8,131 nucleotides of DNA from assembly GCA_965248915.1 (NCBI GenBank), contig CBDFLA010000004.1, positions 1-8,131 on the forward strand. The letters are read 5' to 3'. The translations under genes were made by a program, and so were the position numbers. The stretch comes from CBDFLA01 sp965248915. GTDB lineage: Bacteria > Pseudomonadota > Alphaproteobacteria > M2410. Positions 1 to 6,496 of this stretch are shown here, piece after piece. Position 1 is the first letter of the stretch. Each line of letters begins with the position of its first letter. Below the pieces are notes generated by a model, which saw only the letters and a list, made by a program, of their open reading frames with translations, searched no databases and had not been told where the DNA came from.

Positions 1-984
1 TCGGTCGACCTCGACCGAGTCGCTCACTTGGAGGACGCTGATCCTAAGACAAATCAGATCTCCAGGCGTATCGTCAATGCATTCAGATGCGCGATCGAAG
101 TACGAAAACTCCTAAGGCGGGAGCGTATTGAAATAATTCACGCTCATGAGACGGCAGCCGTTGTAGTGGCGCGTCTCGCGACCTTAGGGCGACGCACCCC
201 AATTATTTATACCTACCACGGCTCTGAACCAGAACGGGTGCGTGAAGTGGGTCGAATCAGTGGTCGTTGTTCAACATCTGTTATCGTCCTAAGCCATCGG
301 GCGGCAAGGGATCTGAATGAGATCGGCGGCGTTGCCAAATCGAAACTAAATGTGATGGGGCTCGGCATAAAGGCAGCTCCAAAGGTAGAGCCAAGCGATG
401 CCGATCGAAGACGAAGAGATCTTCTGAGGCCAAGCGAGAAAATCCTTGTCATTACGGTTGCGCGTCTGTGCCAGCAAAAAGGAATTGATGTTCTCATTGA
501 CGTTGTGAAACGGGTGTCGACAACGCGCCGAGACGTACGGTTTGTTGTTGTCGGCGATGGGCCGCTGGAGAATGAAGTTGAGATCTGGAGTCGCGCGGCG
601 GGCATAGACAATCAAATCTCCTTTGTCGGGCTCACCAGCGAACCTCAGACCTACCTCGCTGCCGCGGACTTTTTTCTCCTGCCTTCGCGTTGGGAAGCGC
701 TGCCAATATCAATAGCCGAAGCCTTTCGCGCTGGCTTGCCTGTCATTGCCTGTGACACCGGTGGTGTGAAGGAGTTGGTTACTGAGGATGTAGGTTTTGT
801 CGCGCCAGTAGAAGATGTCGAAGCCGTAAGTGCTTACGTCCTGAAACTTGTGGAAGACCGGTCCCTAAGGGAAAACATGAGTGAAAATGCGCGTGCTTAC
901 AGTCAAACCGAACGCTTCTCGCCGGAGCATATGAACCGCCAAATTGAAGAGATTTACAACGATTTGACCAGAGCACCGTCGTGA
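1..984 (+). CDS. GT4-family glycosyltransferase, 5'-truncated by window edge
   Basis: Probable cytoplasmic retaining glycosyltransferase that moves a sugar from a nucleotide donor to a glycan or lipid acceptor. The frame is open from base 1 with no stop, so the true start lies upstream. The TTG at 28 is only the first start-like codon in view. About 327 codons are present against 370-400 usual for the family, so part of the N-terminal Rossmann domain is missing. Visible features are IIHAHE (nt 133-150), TYHGSE, the start of the donor-binding domain at ITVARLCQQKGIDVL (about nt 451), VVVGDGPLE, and the GT4 E-x7-E signature WEALPISIAEAF with glutamates at 694-696 and 718-720, followed by GLPVIACDTGGVKEL. 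It ends with TGA at 982-984. Its composition looks more GC-rich than the genes after 1748. The family is sure; donor and acceptor cannot be told from the sequence. It probably belongs to the original locus together with the methyltransferase. Confidence 0.9.
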   Translation, partial: SVDLDRVAHLEDADPKTNQISRRIVNAFRCAIEVRKLLRRERIEIIHAHETAAVVVARLATLGRRTPIIYTYHGSEPERVREVGRISGRCSTSVIVLSHRAARDLNEIGGVAKSKLNVMGLGIKAAPKVEPSDADRRRRDLLRPSEKILVITVARLCQQKGIDVLIDVVKRVSTTRRDVRFVVVGDGPLENEVEIWSRAAGIDNQISFVGLTSEPQTYLAAADFFLLPSRWEALPISIAEAFRAGLPVIACDTGGVKELVTEDVGFVAPVEDVEAVSAYVLKLVEDRSLRENMSENARAYSQTERFSPEHMNRQIEEIYNDLTRAPS

Positions 985-1011
985 TCTTTTGGGATGTGGT
1001 GCATAGACGAC

Positions 1012-1103
1012 ACTGGATTCACCTCACCCCGCACCCTAGCCTGTTTTAAGAACTTGACGACGAGCCTCTTGTCAGGAAAATTACAAAGGAACGGTGAGGA
1101 AAT
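1012..1103 (+). repeat. Direct repeat, left copy (methyltransferase leader)
   Basis: This copy matches 8040-8131 at 90 of 92 positions with no gaps (offset 7028). The first 71 bases are identical. The two differences are A at 1083 against G at 8111, and A at 1090 against G at 8118. The match starts sharply: at the same offset, none of the 11 bases before 1012 agree with those before 8040. The repeat holds the methyltransferase leader with a possible promoter, the Shine-Dalgarno GGTGAGGA and the first two bases of the ATG. It may continue into the gene, but the right copy is cut by the window end. Confidence 0.97.
1054..1082 (+). promoter_or_regulatory. Possible sigma70-type promoter of the methyltransferase
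   Basis: TTGACG at 1054-1059 matches five of six bases of the -35 consensus. It is followed after 17 bp by AAAATT at 1077-1082, a poor -10 hexamer. The Shine-Dalgarno sequence (1093-1100) follows only about 10 bp later, so the leader would be very short. Both elements are preserved in the right repeat copy. The -35 and spacing are encouraging and the -10 is weak, so this is tentative. Confidence 0.3.
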
Positions 1104-1830
1104 GACCAACCAAGCAGCAGAGTTTGTGGGCGATATCCCTCACTTTTATGACGGTGGCCTTGGCCCCGTTCTGTTCCAAGAATATGGCCGTCATTTGGGC
1201 CAATTGGTGGCAGACAACGCACCACAATCTGTCCTGGAGCTGGCTTCCGGCACAGGGATCAGCACACGTTGTCTGCGGGACGCACTTCCTAGCGCGTGTG
1301 CCTTAACCGCGAGTGATTTGAACGCACCAATGTTGGAGGTTGCTCGCCAAAAGTTCTCAAATACAGACAATGTCAGTTTCGAAATCGTTGACGCCTGCAA
1401 CATACCTTTTGGAGAAGCAGCCTTTGATGTCGTGTCTTGCCAGTTTGGGGTCATGTTCTTGCCTGGCAAAGAGGCCTCCCACCGTGAAGTACTGCGTACC
1501 CTAAAACCTAATGGCGCATACCTCTTTTCACTTTGGGATTCGTGGGGAACAAATCCATTCGCACAGATCGCGCATGAAACAACAGCGCATTTCTTCCCTG
1601 ATGACCCTCCAGGCTTCTACAAAGTTCCGTTTCACTATCACAATGATCGTGAGATCATAGACGCGCTCCAGTCCGCTGGATTTGTTGACGTCACAATTGA
1701 CCGCGTGCCTCTCGACCAAGAAGTCGCGTCCTTTGCCAACTTCACACTCAATACCGATTTTCTAGCGCGGTCAAATAACCAACAAGGGCGGAAACCACTT
1801 CTTCATTTTCGATATGTTGGGACGGCATAG
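1102..1830 (+). CDS. Class I SAM-dependent methyltransferase, 3'-truncated, with foreign C-terminal tail
   Basis: UbiE/COQ5-like methyltransferase of the Methyltransferase_11/25 type. The ATG at 1102 is chosen because GGTGAGGA lies directly upstream; an in-frame upstream ATG at 994 would only add leader sequence. Motif I is VLELASGTGIST (residues 44-55), the acidic ribose-binding residue is D72 in TASDLN, and QFGVMF (114-119) and the LKPNGAYLFSLWD strand (134-146) follow. Native-looking sequence stops at about residue 214 (EVASFANF). Relatives continue for roughly 50 more residues with a conserved ...ARGLVxGNP... helix. Residues 215-242 here are instead the antisense reading of the last 83 bp of the dehydrogenase gene, which ends at 1748. 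The catalytic domain is nearly complete, but loss of the C-terminal part and the chimeric tail suggest a remnant. The protein may be unstable or inactive. The substrate is unknown. Confidence 0.8.
   Translation: MTNQAAEFVGDIPHFYDGGLGPVLFQEYGRHLGQLVADNAPQSVLELASGTGISTRCLRDALPSACALTASDLNAPMLEVARQKFSNTDNVSFEIVDACNIPFGEAAFDVVSCQFGVMFLPGKEASHREVLRTLKPNGAYLFSLWDSWGTNPFAQIAHETTAHFFPDDPPGFYKVPFHYHNDREIIDALQSAGFVDVTIDRVPLDQEVASFANFTLNTDFLARSNNQQGRKPLLHFRYVGTA
1741..1750. other. Left junction between methyltransferase fragment and inserted block
   Basis: The plus-strand reading loses methyltransferase similarity after the Phe codon at 1741-1743. The minus-strand dehydrogenase ends at TGA (complement of 1748-1750). 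The breakpoint must therefore lie within a few bases of 1741-1747, leaving almost no intergenic DNA and no room for a terminator. The exact base cannot be fixed without the intact gene for comparison. Confidence 0.65.
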
Positions 1831-3505
1831 CTGTGCCCGGCACAAACTCATTGGGGTTCGTCAGAAACTGGTGAAGATTTGCGGCAGTCCAGTACCCTTC
1901 CTTATCTCGGAGACTCTGTGAATAACCCTTGTATTGAGTTGCCGCAATTCTCGCGTCATAAATTCTCGCCAAGCTTGGAGCTTTGGAATGTTCGTCTAAA
2001 TCTATCGAGTGGCACTCTAGGCACCGATAAATTGCCGTACGCAGTTTATGCTCCACTTCGTCGGGCAAGTCAGACCCACGGATGTAGTGATCAATGCTCT
2101 CTTCGCTACTTGAACGGTCCTCTGCTCGCAAGTAAATGAGTTCCTCATCAACGGTCCACAAGACAATGCTGCCATCTGTGTGCTCGTGAATGTCGCGAAT
2201 TCGATATCCAATCTCAATTCGTTCAGAATAAGCAATTTGGTCTTCATTCATTCGAATTCGATGTAGACTACGATCAGCCAGAGATGAAACCAAAACGTCA
2301 TTTTCCCACGATGAGTGGAAGTTCTTGGATATTGTCATTCCCGATGTTCCAATGGAGGGAACCCACGCAAAAATCGGTGGTGCGAATGTGTCGTGTCGCC
2401 CAAAACTGAGTGAACCTGGAATGCGTAGGCTCTCATAAGGGATGCCATAGGATTCCAATGGCCATCCAAAGTTCCTATTGAGCTCCACGTGGTTCAATTC
2501 ATCACCTCCTCGCGGACCATGTTCGACAACCATCATACTTCCGTTGGAGGTAAGTGCTATTCCCTGTGGATTGCGATGTCCTGTGGATATGATCTGGTGA
2601 CTTCCATCTTCAATATCTATTGCAATAACTTTGCCATAATGGGCTTCAAAATTTTGAGCTATGGGAGGACCATTTGCACGCATACCATCAAGGTGAAAAT
2701 CACCACTGGTTAGATAGAGACTGGAAGGTGGATCAAATATGATCCTGCCCCCGGCCATGTGACCCTCCAGGGCCAAAAATCTCTTCTTGAATGGCAAGCA
2801 CGGCTTTGTGCGAAATATGATTTCCCAATCATCTTGCGAAATCTCAATTTCATCAATCGACATCAAGGAAATAGGAAAATAGACTCTTGCAATTGTATTA
2901 GTATAACACACTTCATTGGGGTGAAACTCAGTATATGAAGCAATTAATCCACTTTTTGATCTTGTTTCAAAGTACTCCAAATCATTGTATCTGAGGTTTC
3001 CTTTGTGAATATCAAATTCGGAAAACTCAGAATCCTCGGACAGGCTTCGATATTCATTGCGGCCGTTGTCAGGGGCTTCAATCTTAGTCTCCCTGGGTGG
3101 ACTCTCTAGGTCAGATGCATAGATCTTTGAGTTGTAGGCCAGAACAAGCACATCGGTCCCATATGACGTCATGCCTCCGCCATTCTCGAAATATGGATTC
3201 TCTGGGTCTCTGCCAGTTTGAATTTTCTCCAAACGAACACTCAAATTGAGCAAATGAGATGGTATCCGCCACTCTGTCGGTGCTGTCGGTTCTTCGGGTT
3301 CATTTTGGAACACGCCGGTTGTTCGGTTCTCGACGCTCTTAATGAATTTGTACGGGAAGTACTTTCGGGATCCAACCTCAAATCCAATTAAGAACATTAC
3401 TCCAACTATTCCAAGCGCCATCACAAGTCTAGGAGTGTTGTCTTCTTTTGTGAGTAGGGTTTCAAAAAACTTCTTGAAACCTCCAACAGTCAGTCGACGT
3501 TTCAT
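1748..3505 (-). CDS. Membrane-anchored PQQ-dependent glucose/sorbosone dehydrogenase with C-terminal cytochrome c domain
   Basis: Predicted 585-residue periplasmic sugar or polyol dehydrogenase that would pass electrons from PQQ to its own haem c and on to the respiratory chain. A short basic N-terminus precedes one membrane helix (about residues 27-45), which probably acts as an uncleaved anchor. The beta-propeller (GSDH family) spans roughly 85-460. Its signature stretches are GHMAGGRI (catalytic-type His249), LYLTSGDFH, GHRNPQGIAL (Arg311/Asn312, equivalent to the PQQ-contacting Arg-Asn of soluble glucose dehydrogenase) and EHGPRGGDELNHV (328-340). The haem-binding CLECH is at 495-499 and the likely axial Met is M560 in GTAMP. 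The start is ATG (complement of 3503-3505) with only a weak AGAAGAG upstream. It lies 90 bp downstream of the GT87 gene on the same strand, so it is probably co-transcribed. The substrate is unknown; the neighbours suggest a glycan-derived sugar. Confidence 0.88.
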   Translation of the reverse strand: MKRRLTVGGFKKFFETLLTKEDNTPRLVMALGIVGVMFLIGFEVGSRKYFPYKFIKSVENRTTGVFQNEPEEPTAPTEWRIPSHLLNLSVRLEKIQTGRDPENPYFENGGGMTSYGTDVLVLAYNSKIYASDLESPPRETKIEAPDNGRNEYRSLSEDSEFSEFDIHKGNLRYNDLEYFETRSKSGLIASYTEFHPNEVCYTNTIARVYFPISLMSIDEIEISQDDWEIIFRTKPCLPFKKRFLALEGHMAGGRIIFDPPSSLYLTSGDFHLDGMRANGPPIAQNFEAHYGKVIAIDIEDGSHQIISTGHRNPQGIALTSNGSMMVVEHGPRGGDELNHVELNRNFGWPLESYGIPYESLRIPGSLSFGRHDTFAPPIFAWVPSIGTSGMTISKNFHSSWENDVLVSSLADRSLHRIRMNEDQIAYSERIEIGYRIRDIHEHTDGSIVLWTVDEELIYLRAEDRSSSEESIDHYIRGSDLPDEVEHKLRTAIYRCLECHSIDLDEHSKAPSLARIYDARIAATQYKGYSQSLRDKEGYWTAANLHQFLTNPNEFVPGTAMPSQHIENEEVVSALVGYLTALENRY

Positions 3506-3507
3506 AT

Positions 3508-3590
3508 CAAAAGGCTCTTCTGGAATGATGTGGCAACAATTGCTCCGCGTTATCTGATTGGTCAGTGATTAGTAGCCCCGTTGCCTTTTG
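3508..3590 (-). promoter_or_regulatory. Inverted repeat spanning the GT87-dehydrogenase spacer
   Basis: CAAAAGGC at 3508-3515 and GCCTTTTG at 3583-3590 form a perfect 8-bp inverted repeat with a 67-nt loop. In the minus-strand mRNA one arm lies just after the GT87 stop codon and the other ends 2 nt before the dehydrogenase ATG. Pairing would place a helix against the start codon. It is not followed by a U-run in the transcript direction, so it does not look like an intrinsic terminator. It could modulate translation, or it could be chance. Confidence 0.25.
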
Positions 3591-3595
3591 AGTTG

Positions 3596-4903
3596 TCATC
3601 GACTGTGGGTCAATTCGAATTTTGAGTTGTAAGCATTGAGAATCAATTTAGAGCGGCGGATCAACAAGTGCAAAGTAAGGAGCAGAGGTGTTGTTTTGAC
3701 AAGACTGACCACCAGTCTTTCGAGAGTTGAATCAATTCCAAACCATTGTTCTAACATCAGCACAAATATTAGGTTCTGGCCAATCGAAAATAGAATGATT
3801 AGAGAAATGACAATGATTGCCTCCCTGTCAAGCCTGTCGCGTAAGGCTAACAAATATGTGAGAGGAACCAGCAAGAGGGTTAAGTAGTGAGCCCACACAA
3901 CCGGCATCATGAGTAGTGCAAATGAGATAGCCAAAAGGAAATTTGGAACGGAAATTTGGTCTGTATGACTTCCTTCAAACCGGAGACGGCGGAACAGATT
4001 GATGAACAGCGCCACGATGAAAAGTCGGATCAACAACGTCACAGTTGAGATCGCCCAGGGCGATCCGTTGTCCGTCAACCTTTCAGAGCCAGGCGTCGAA
4101 ATGGCGTGGAGCCATCCATATATTCCACTATTGAACTGTGGTGGTTGCCACTGCTTCGCCTCGCTCAATATGACAGTTAGAAAATCCGTATGAACTTCCC
4201 AACCAAAAATCAACAATGATATGCTTCCTATTATCGCCCCAAAGGAGGTCAAACCAAAAGCGAAGTTCTTTGGTGAAACCAAAAATAGGGCGATCGCAGC
4301 AAAGACGAATCCCGGCTTGATCACTATCGCCAGACCAAGAGCAATAGAGGACAGAATGAACTTTGATCGTTGCTGGCAGATTAACGAGATCACAAACAGG
4401 AGGAAGACGACAGGCGTCGTCTGTCCACCCACGATGTATATCGTCCAAAGTGGTTGAAATGCGATTGTCACCGAGAGAAACAACACCGTAAATCTCAACT
4501 TGGAAAGATGATCGAAATTGCATAGCTGGATCGCACTTCGATAAAGAAGAAAGAGCGCGACAAATGTTGCAATGAGACTCTGGAGTTTAAAAATTACAAA
4601 AGCAGAGTAAGGGTCGAAGAGGGCCATTGGAGCATACAAAAAGCTTGAAATAGGAGGGCTGACAAATGTCAGTCCGCCTTGCGGATCCTGTCCTGCGATC
4701 ATTGTGTTAGGGTCGTAAAGGTCCTTGTATTGACCTACTAGTGCTTTGCTTCCAGCGTCGTAGAAGTTCGCAAAATCCCAATGAAAACCTGACCCAGATG
4801 CAATCGCAACGATAGCGAACGCAAGGATCATGAATAGTTCGGCGAAGACCAAAAGATTCAAAGTGCGCGCAGACATTCCGTTTAGAGAAAGTGGATTTGT
4901 CAT
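3596..4903 (-). CDS. GT87-type (DUF2029) polytopic membrane glycosyltransferase
   Basis: Predicted 435-residue GT-C-fold integral membrane protein. Such enzymes use a polyprenyl-phosphate sugar and add it to a glycan or lipid on the outer face of the inner membrane; mycobacterial PimE is the best known relative. The start is ATG (complement of 4901-4903), chosen because GGAAGG lies 9 nt upstream; an in-frame TTG 66 bp further upstream lacks this. About ten hydrophobic segments are visible. Family marks are the first extracytoplasmic loop with HWDFANFYDAGSKAL (41-55; likely catalytic Asp43) and LYDP, the VSPPISSFLYAP segment (81-92), GGQTTPVVFLL (159-169), IKPGFVFA (195-202) and WAHYLTLLLVPL (337-348). 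It lies upstream of the dehydrogenase and divergent from the UbiA gene set, whose lipid-linked product would be the natural donor. Family confidence is high; the transferred sugar and acceptor are inferred or unknown. Confidence 0.85.
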   Translation of the reverse strand: MTNPLSLNGMSARTLNLLVFAELFMILAFAIVAIASGSGFHWDFANFYDAGSKALVGQYKDLYDPNTMIAGQDPQGGLTFVSPPISSFLYAPMALFDPYSAFVIFKLQSLIATFVALFLLYRSAIQLCNFDHLSKLRFTVLFLSVTIAFQPLWTIYIVGGQTTPVVFLLFVISLICQQRSKFILSSIALGLAIVIKPGFVFAAIALFLVSPKNFAFGLTSFGAIIGSISLLIFGWEVHTDFLTVILSEAKQWQPPQFNSGIYGWLHAISTPGSERLTDNGSPWAISTVTLLIRLFIVALFINLFRRLRFEGSHTDQISVPNFLLAISFALLMMPVVWAHYLTLLLVPLTYLLALRDRLDREAIIVISLIILFSIGQNLIFVLMLEQWFGIDSTLERLVVSLVKTTPLLLTLHLLIRRSKLILNAYNSKFELTHSR

Positions 4904-5118
4904 AATGACACGCCTTCCGAATTTCAAATCCCTGCGCCTTGACTGCAGAAGTCTTTGGTGATTAACCAAGCGTATACCATTAATTGCAAGAGTAAAAGAA
5001 TGCGGAATATCGACAAAATAGACATGAAAATAGGTTGCGACGCTATGTGGTGTCGGCGCTGCGTGCCGTCAAGTTCTGAGAATTGAGATCATACAAGAAC
5101 TTTTTGGAAGGTTTGGGA
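4904..5118. promoter_or_regulatory. Divergent intergenic region between the GT87 and UbiA genes
   Basis: This 215-bp gap separates the two divergent gene sets and is the only place in the block large enough to hold promoters for both. It is AT-rich in the middle (about 4960-5035). A TATAC element can be read on the minus strand near 4973-4977, but no convincing -35/-10 pair was found on either strand, and no clear operator palindrome. The outer ends carry the two Shine-Dalgarno sequences: GGAAGG toward GT87 and GGAAGG at 5106-5111 toward UbiA. Confidence 0.5.
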
Positions 5119-6063
5119 ATGATCCCATTGCGACAGTATTTGACGTTGGCCAGACCGGATCATTGGATCAAGAACGTGTTCATGCTTCCCGGTGTTGCGC
5201 TTGCTATTGTCGTTGATGATACGATTGGTTCAATTGCCTGGGCGCCGGTGTTGTTGGGAATCGTCGTCACATGTCTTGTCGCGTCCGCCAACTACACGAT
5301 CAATGAGTACTTGGATCGGGAATTCGACAAGCATCATCCAACAAAATCGAAGAGAATGTCTGTACAAGGACGAATAAATGGAAATTTTGTTTTGGGGCAA
5401 TACGCGATCTTGGCTTTCGCGGGGTTGTTTGTTGCGGCACAACTAAATCCCGTCTTCATATTTGCAATCATATTACTACTTTTCATGGGTATTCTGTACA
5501 ATGTTCCCCCGATCCGTACAAAAGACCGTGTTTACATTGATGTATTGAGTGAGTCAGTCAACAATCCAATTCGACTTGTGCTGGGTTGGGCGTCTGTCAC
5601 GACAATCGCGCTGCCTCCATCGAGTTTGCTTTTAAGTTACTGGATGGGTGGGGCCTTCTTGATGGCCACAAAGAGATTTGCCGAGTACCGGATGATTGAC
5701 GATCCAGAACGCGCAGGTCGATATAGAAAGTCATTCGTTTCATACAACGAGAACAGGTTGTCGCTGTCCTCATTCTTTTATGCATTAACGGCTGTGTTTT
5801 TTCTCGGCATTTTCCTCATCAAGTACAAGATTGAGTTTGTCTTAAGCTTTCCGTTTATTGCCCTCCTGTTTACTTGGTACCAGCACATCGCTCTTCGACC
5901 GCAATCCAGTGCGCTCAACCCAGAGAAATTGTATAGAGAGCCAAAGTTTGTGTTTTACGTGATCTCTCTTGCTGTCCTAGTATTGACTTTGTTCTTTGTT
6001 GAGATCCCGATACTACAGCCCTTGATGGATCATAGCGTGGTGAAGGACATTCGCATTGAGTGA
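5119..6063 (+). CDS. UbiA-family polyprenyl-phosphate transferase, DPPR-synthase-like
   Basis: Predicted 314-residue integral membrane prenyltransferase. The closest functional type appears to be decaprenyl-phosphate 5-phosphoribosyltransferase (Rv3806c/NoeC-like), which joins PRPP to a polyprenyl phosphate. The start at ATG 5119 is preferred because GGAAGG at 5106-5111 lies 7 nt upstream; an in-frame TTG at 5083 would precede that site. Visible marks are the N-terminal LARPDHWIKN (10-19), the first acidic motif NEYLDREFDKHHPTK (62-76, with D66 and D70), LYNVPPIRTKDR, the second motif region DVLSESVNNPIRLVLGW (141-157, D141/E145/R152) and FLMATKRFAEYR (180-191), which resembles the KRxAE segment of DPPR synthases rather than quinone or haem UbiA enzymes. 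The usual ND of motif 1 is NE here. About eight to nine membrane helices are seen. It is first in a tight plus-strand set, and its likely partner phosphatase is the last gene of that set. Confidence 0.83.
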   Translation: MIPLRQYLTLARPDHWIKNVFMLPGVALAIVVDDTIGSIAWAPVLLGIVVTCLVASANYTINEYLDREFDKHHPTKSKRMSVQGRINGNFVLGQYAILAFAGLFVAAQLNPVFIFAIILLLFMGILYNVPPIRTKDRVYIDVLSESVNNPIRLVLGWASVTTIALPPSSLLLSYWMGGAFLMATKRFAEYRMIDDPERAGRYRKSFVSYNENRLSLSSFFYALTAVFFLGIFLIKYKIEFVLSFPFIALLFTWYQHIALRPQSSALNPEKLYREPKFVFYVISLAVLVLTLFFVEIPILQPLMDHSVVKDIRIE

Positions 6064-6089
6064 GTGTCGACAAAGTTTGGAGCCGGAAT

Positions 6090-6458
6090 ATGTCAAAGTA
6101 CTTTGTATTTATCATGTTGACAGTTGTTTTGAATGCAAGTTCACAGCTGTTGATGAAGAGTGGAATGACCCAGGTTGGTCAAGCCGAACTGTCGATGTCG
6201 AAAATTTCGAACCTCCTCGTTTCAGCTATCACCAATCCTTGGATATTGCTTGGGCTTTTGACAATGACAATCAGCATGGCGACACACTTGATATCACTCT
6301 CAAGGTTTGATGTGAGCTTTGCTTTCCCGTTCATAAGTATCGCATATGTTATTGTGGCAATTTGGGGATACATGTTTATGGGCGAGCATTTGAACGCATA
6401 TCGAATTGTCGGCATCGGAACGATCATTTTTGGTACGGTATTGGTCGCTCAAAGCTAG
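6090..6458 (+). CDS. Small four-helix SMR/ArnE-like (EamA/DMT superfamily) membrane protein, possible lipid-sugar flippase
   Basis: Predicted 122-residue inner-membrane protein with four hydrophobic helices (about 3-22, 50-68, 74-94, 103-120). ATG at 6090 is chosen because GGAG at 6079-6082 sits 7 nt upstream; a GTG at 6060 overlapping the UbiA stop is possible but would add ten polar residues before helix 1. Family features are LNASSQLLMKSG in helix 1, the RFDVSFAFPFISIAYV segment (72-87), GEHLN (98-102) and a glycine-rich final helix IVGIGTIIFGTVLVA. These match the half-size DMT proteins, including EmrE-type exporters and ArnE/ArnF, which flip undecaprenyl-phosphate-aminoarabinose. The conserved helix-1 Glu of EmrE multidrug exporters is not present, and the gene sits between lipid-sugar enzymes. 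A flippase subunit is therefore more likely than a drug pump. The gap to the UbiA gene is 26 bp. Confidence 0.78.
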   Translation: MSKYFVFIMLTVVLNASSQLLMKSGMTQVGQAELSMSKISNLLVSAITNPWILLGLLTMTISMATHLISLSRFDVSFAFPFISIAYVIVAIWGYMFMGEHLNAYRIVGIGTIIFGTVLVAQS

Positions 6459-6496
6459 TCGAGTTTCCATGAATACAAGTAGGCGCAGCAAGTTCA

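Noticed and set aside
1..18. Perfect 8-bp inverted repeat with a 2-bp centre (TCGGTCGA / TCGACCGA)
   Set aside because: It lies inside the open GT4 coding frame at the window edge, has no U-run, and consists of repeated TCGA-type words. Probably chance or coding constraint.
213..615. Two long antisense open frames inside the GT4 gene
   Set aside because: They are arginine/serine-rich shadow translations with no family features, opposite a well-supported GT4 frame.
1057..1074. Possible operator palindrome TGAC...GTCA within the repeat
   Set aside because: Only four bases pair on each side and the arms do not extend; too weak to call.
994..1101. N-terminal extension of the methyltransferase from the ATG at 994
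   Set aside because: There is no ribosome site at 994, it would add 36 residues before the normal family start, and a strong Shine-Dalgarno sequence precedes the ATG at 1102. In the right copy, sequence before 8040 differs completely.
4128..4523. 131-codon minus-strand frame overlapping the GT87 gene in another frame
   Set aside because: The GT87 frame has clear family motifs and membrane segments across this stretch; the alternative frame has none.
4904..4969. Upstream TTG start of the GT87 gene
   Set aside because: It adds a 22-residue basic stretch without a ribosome site, while GGAAGG precedes the ATG at 4903.
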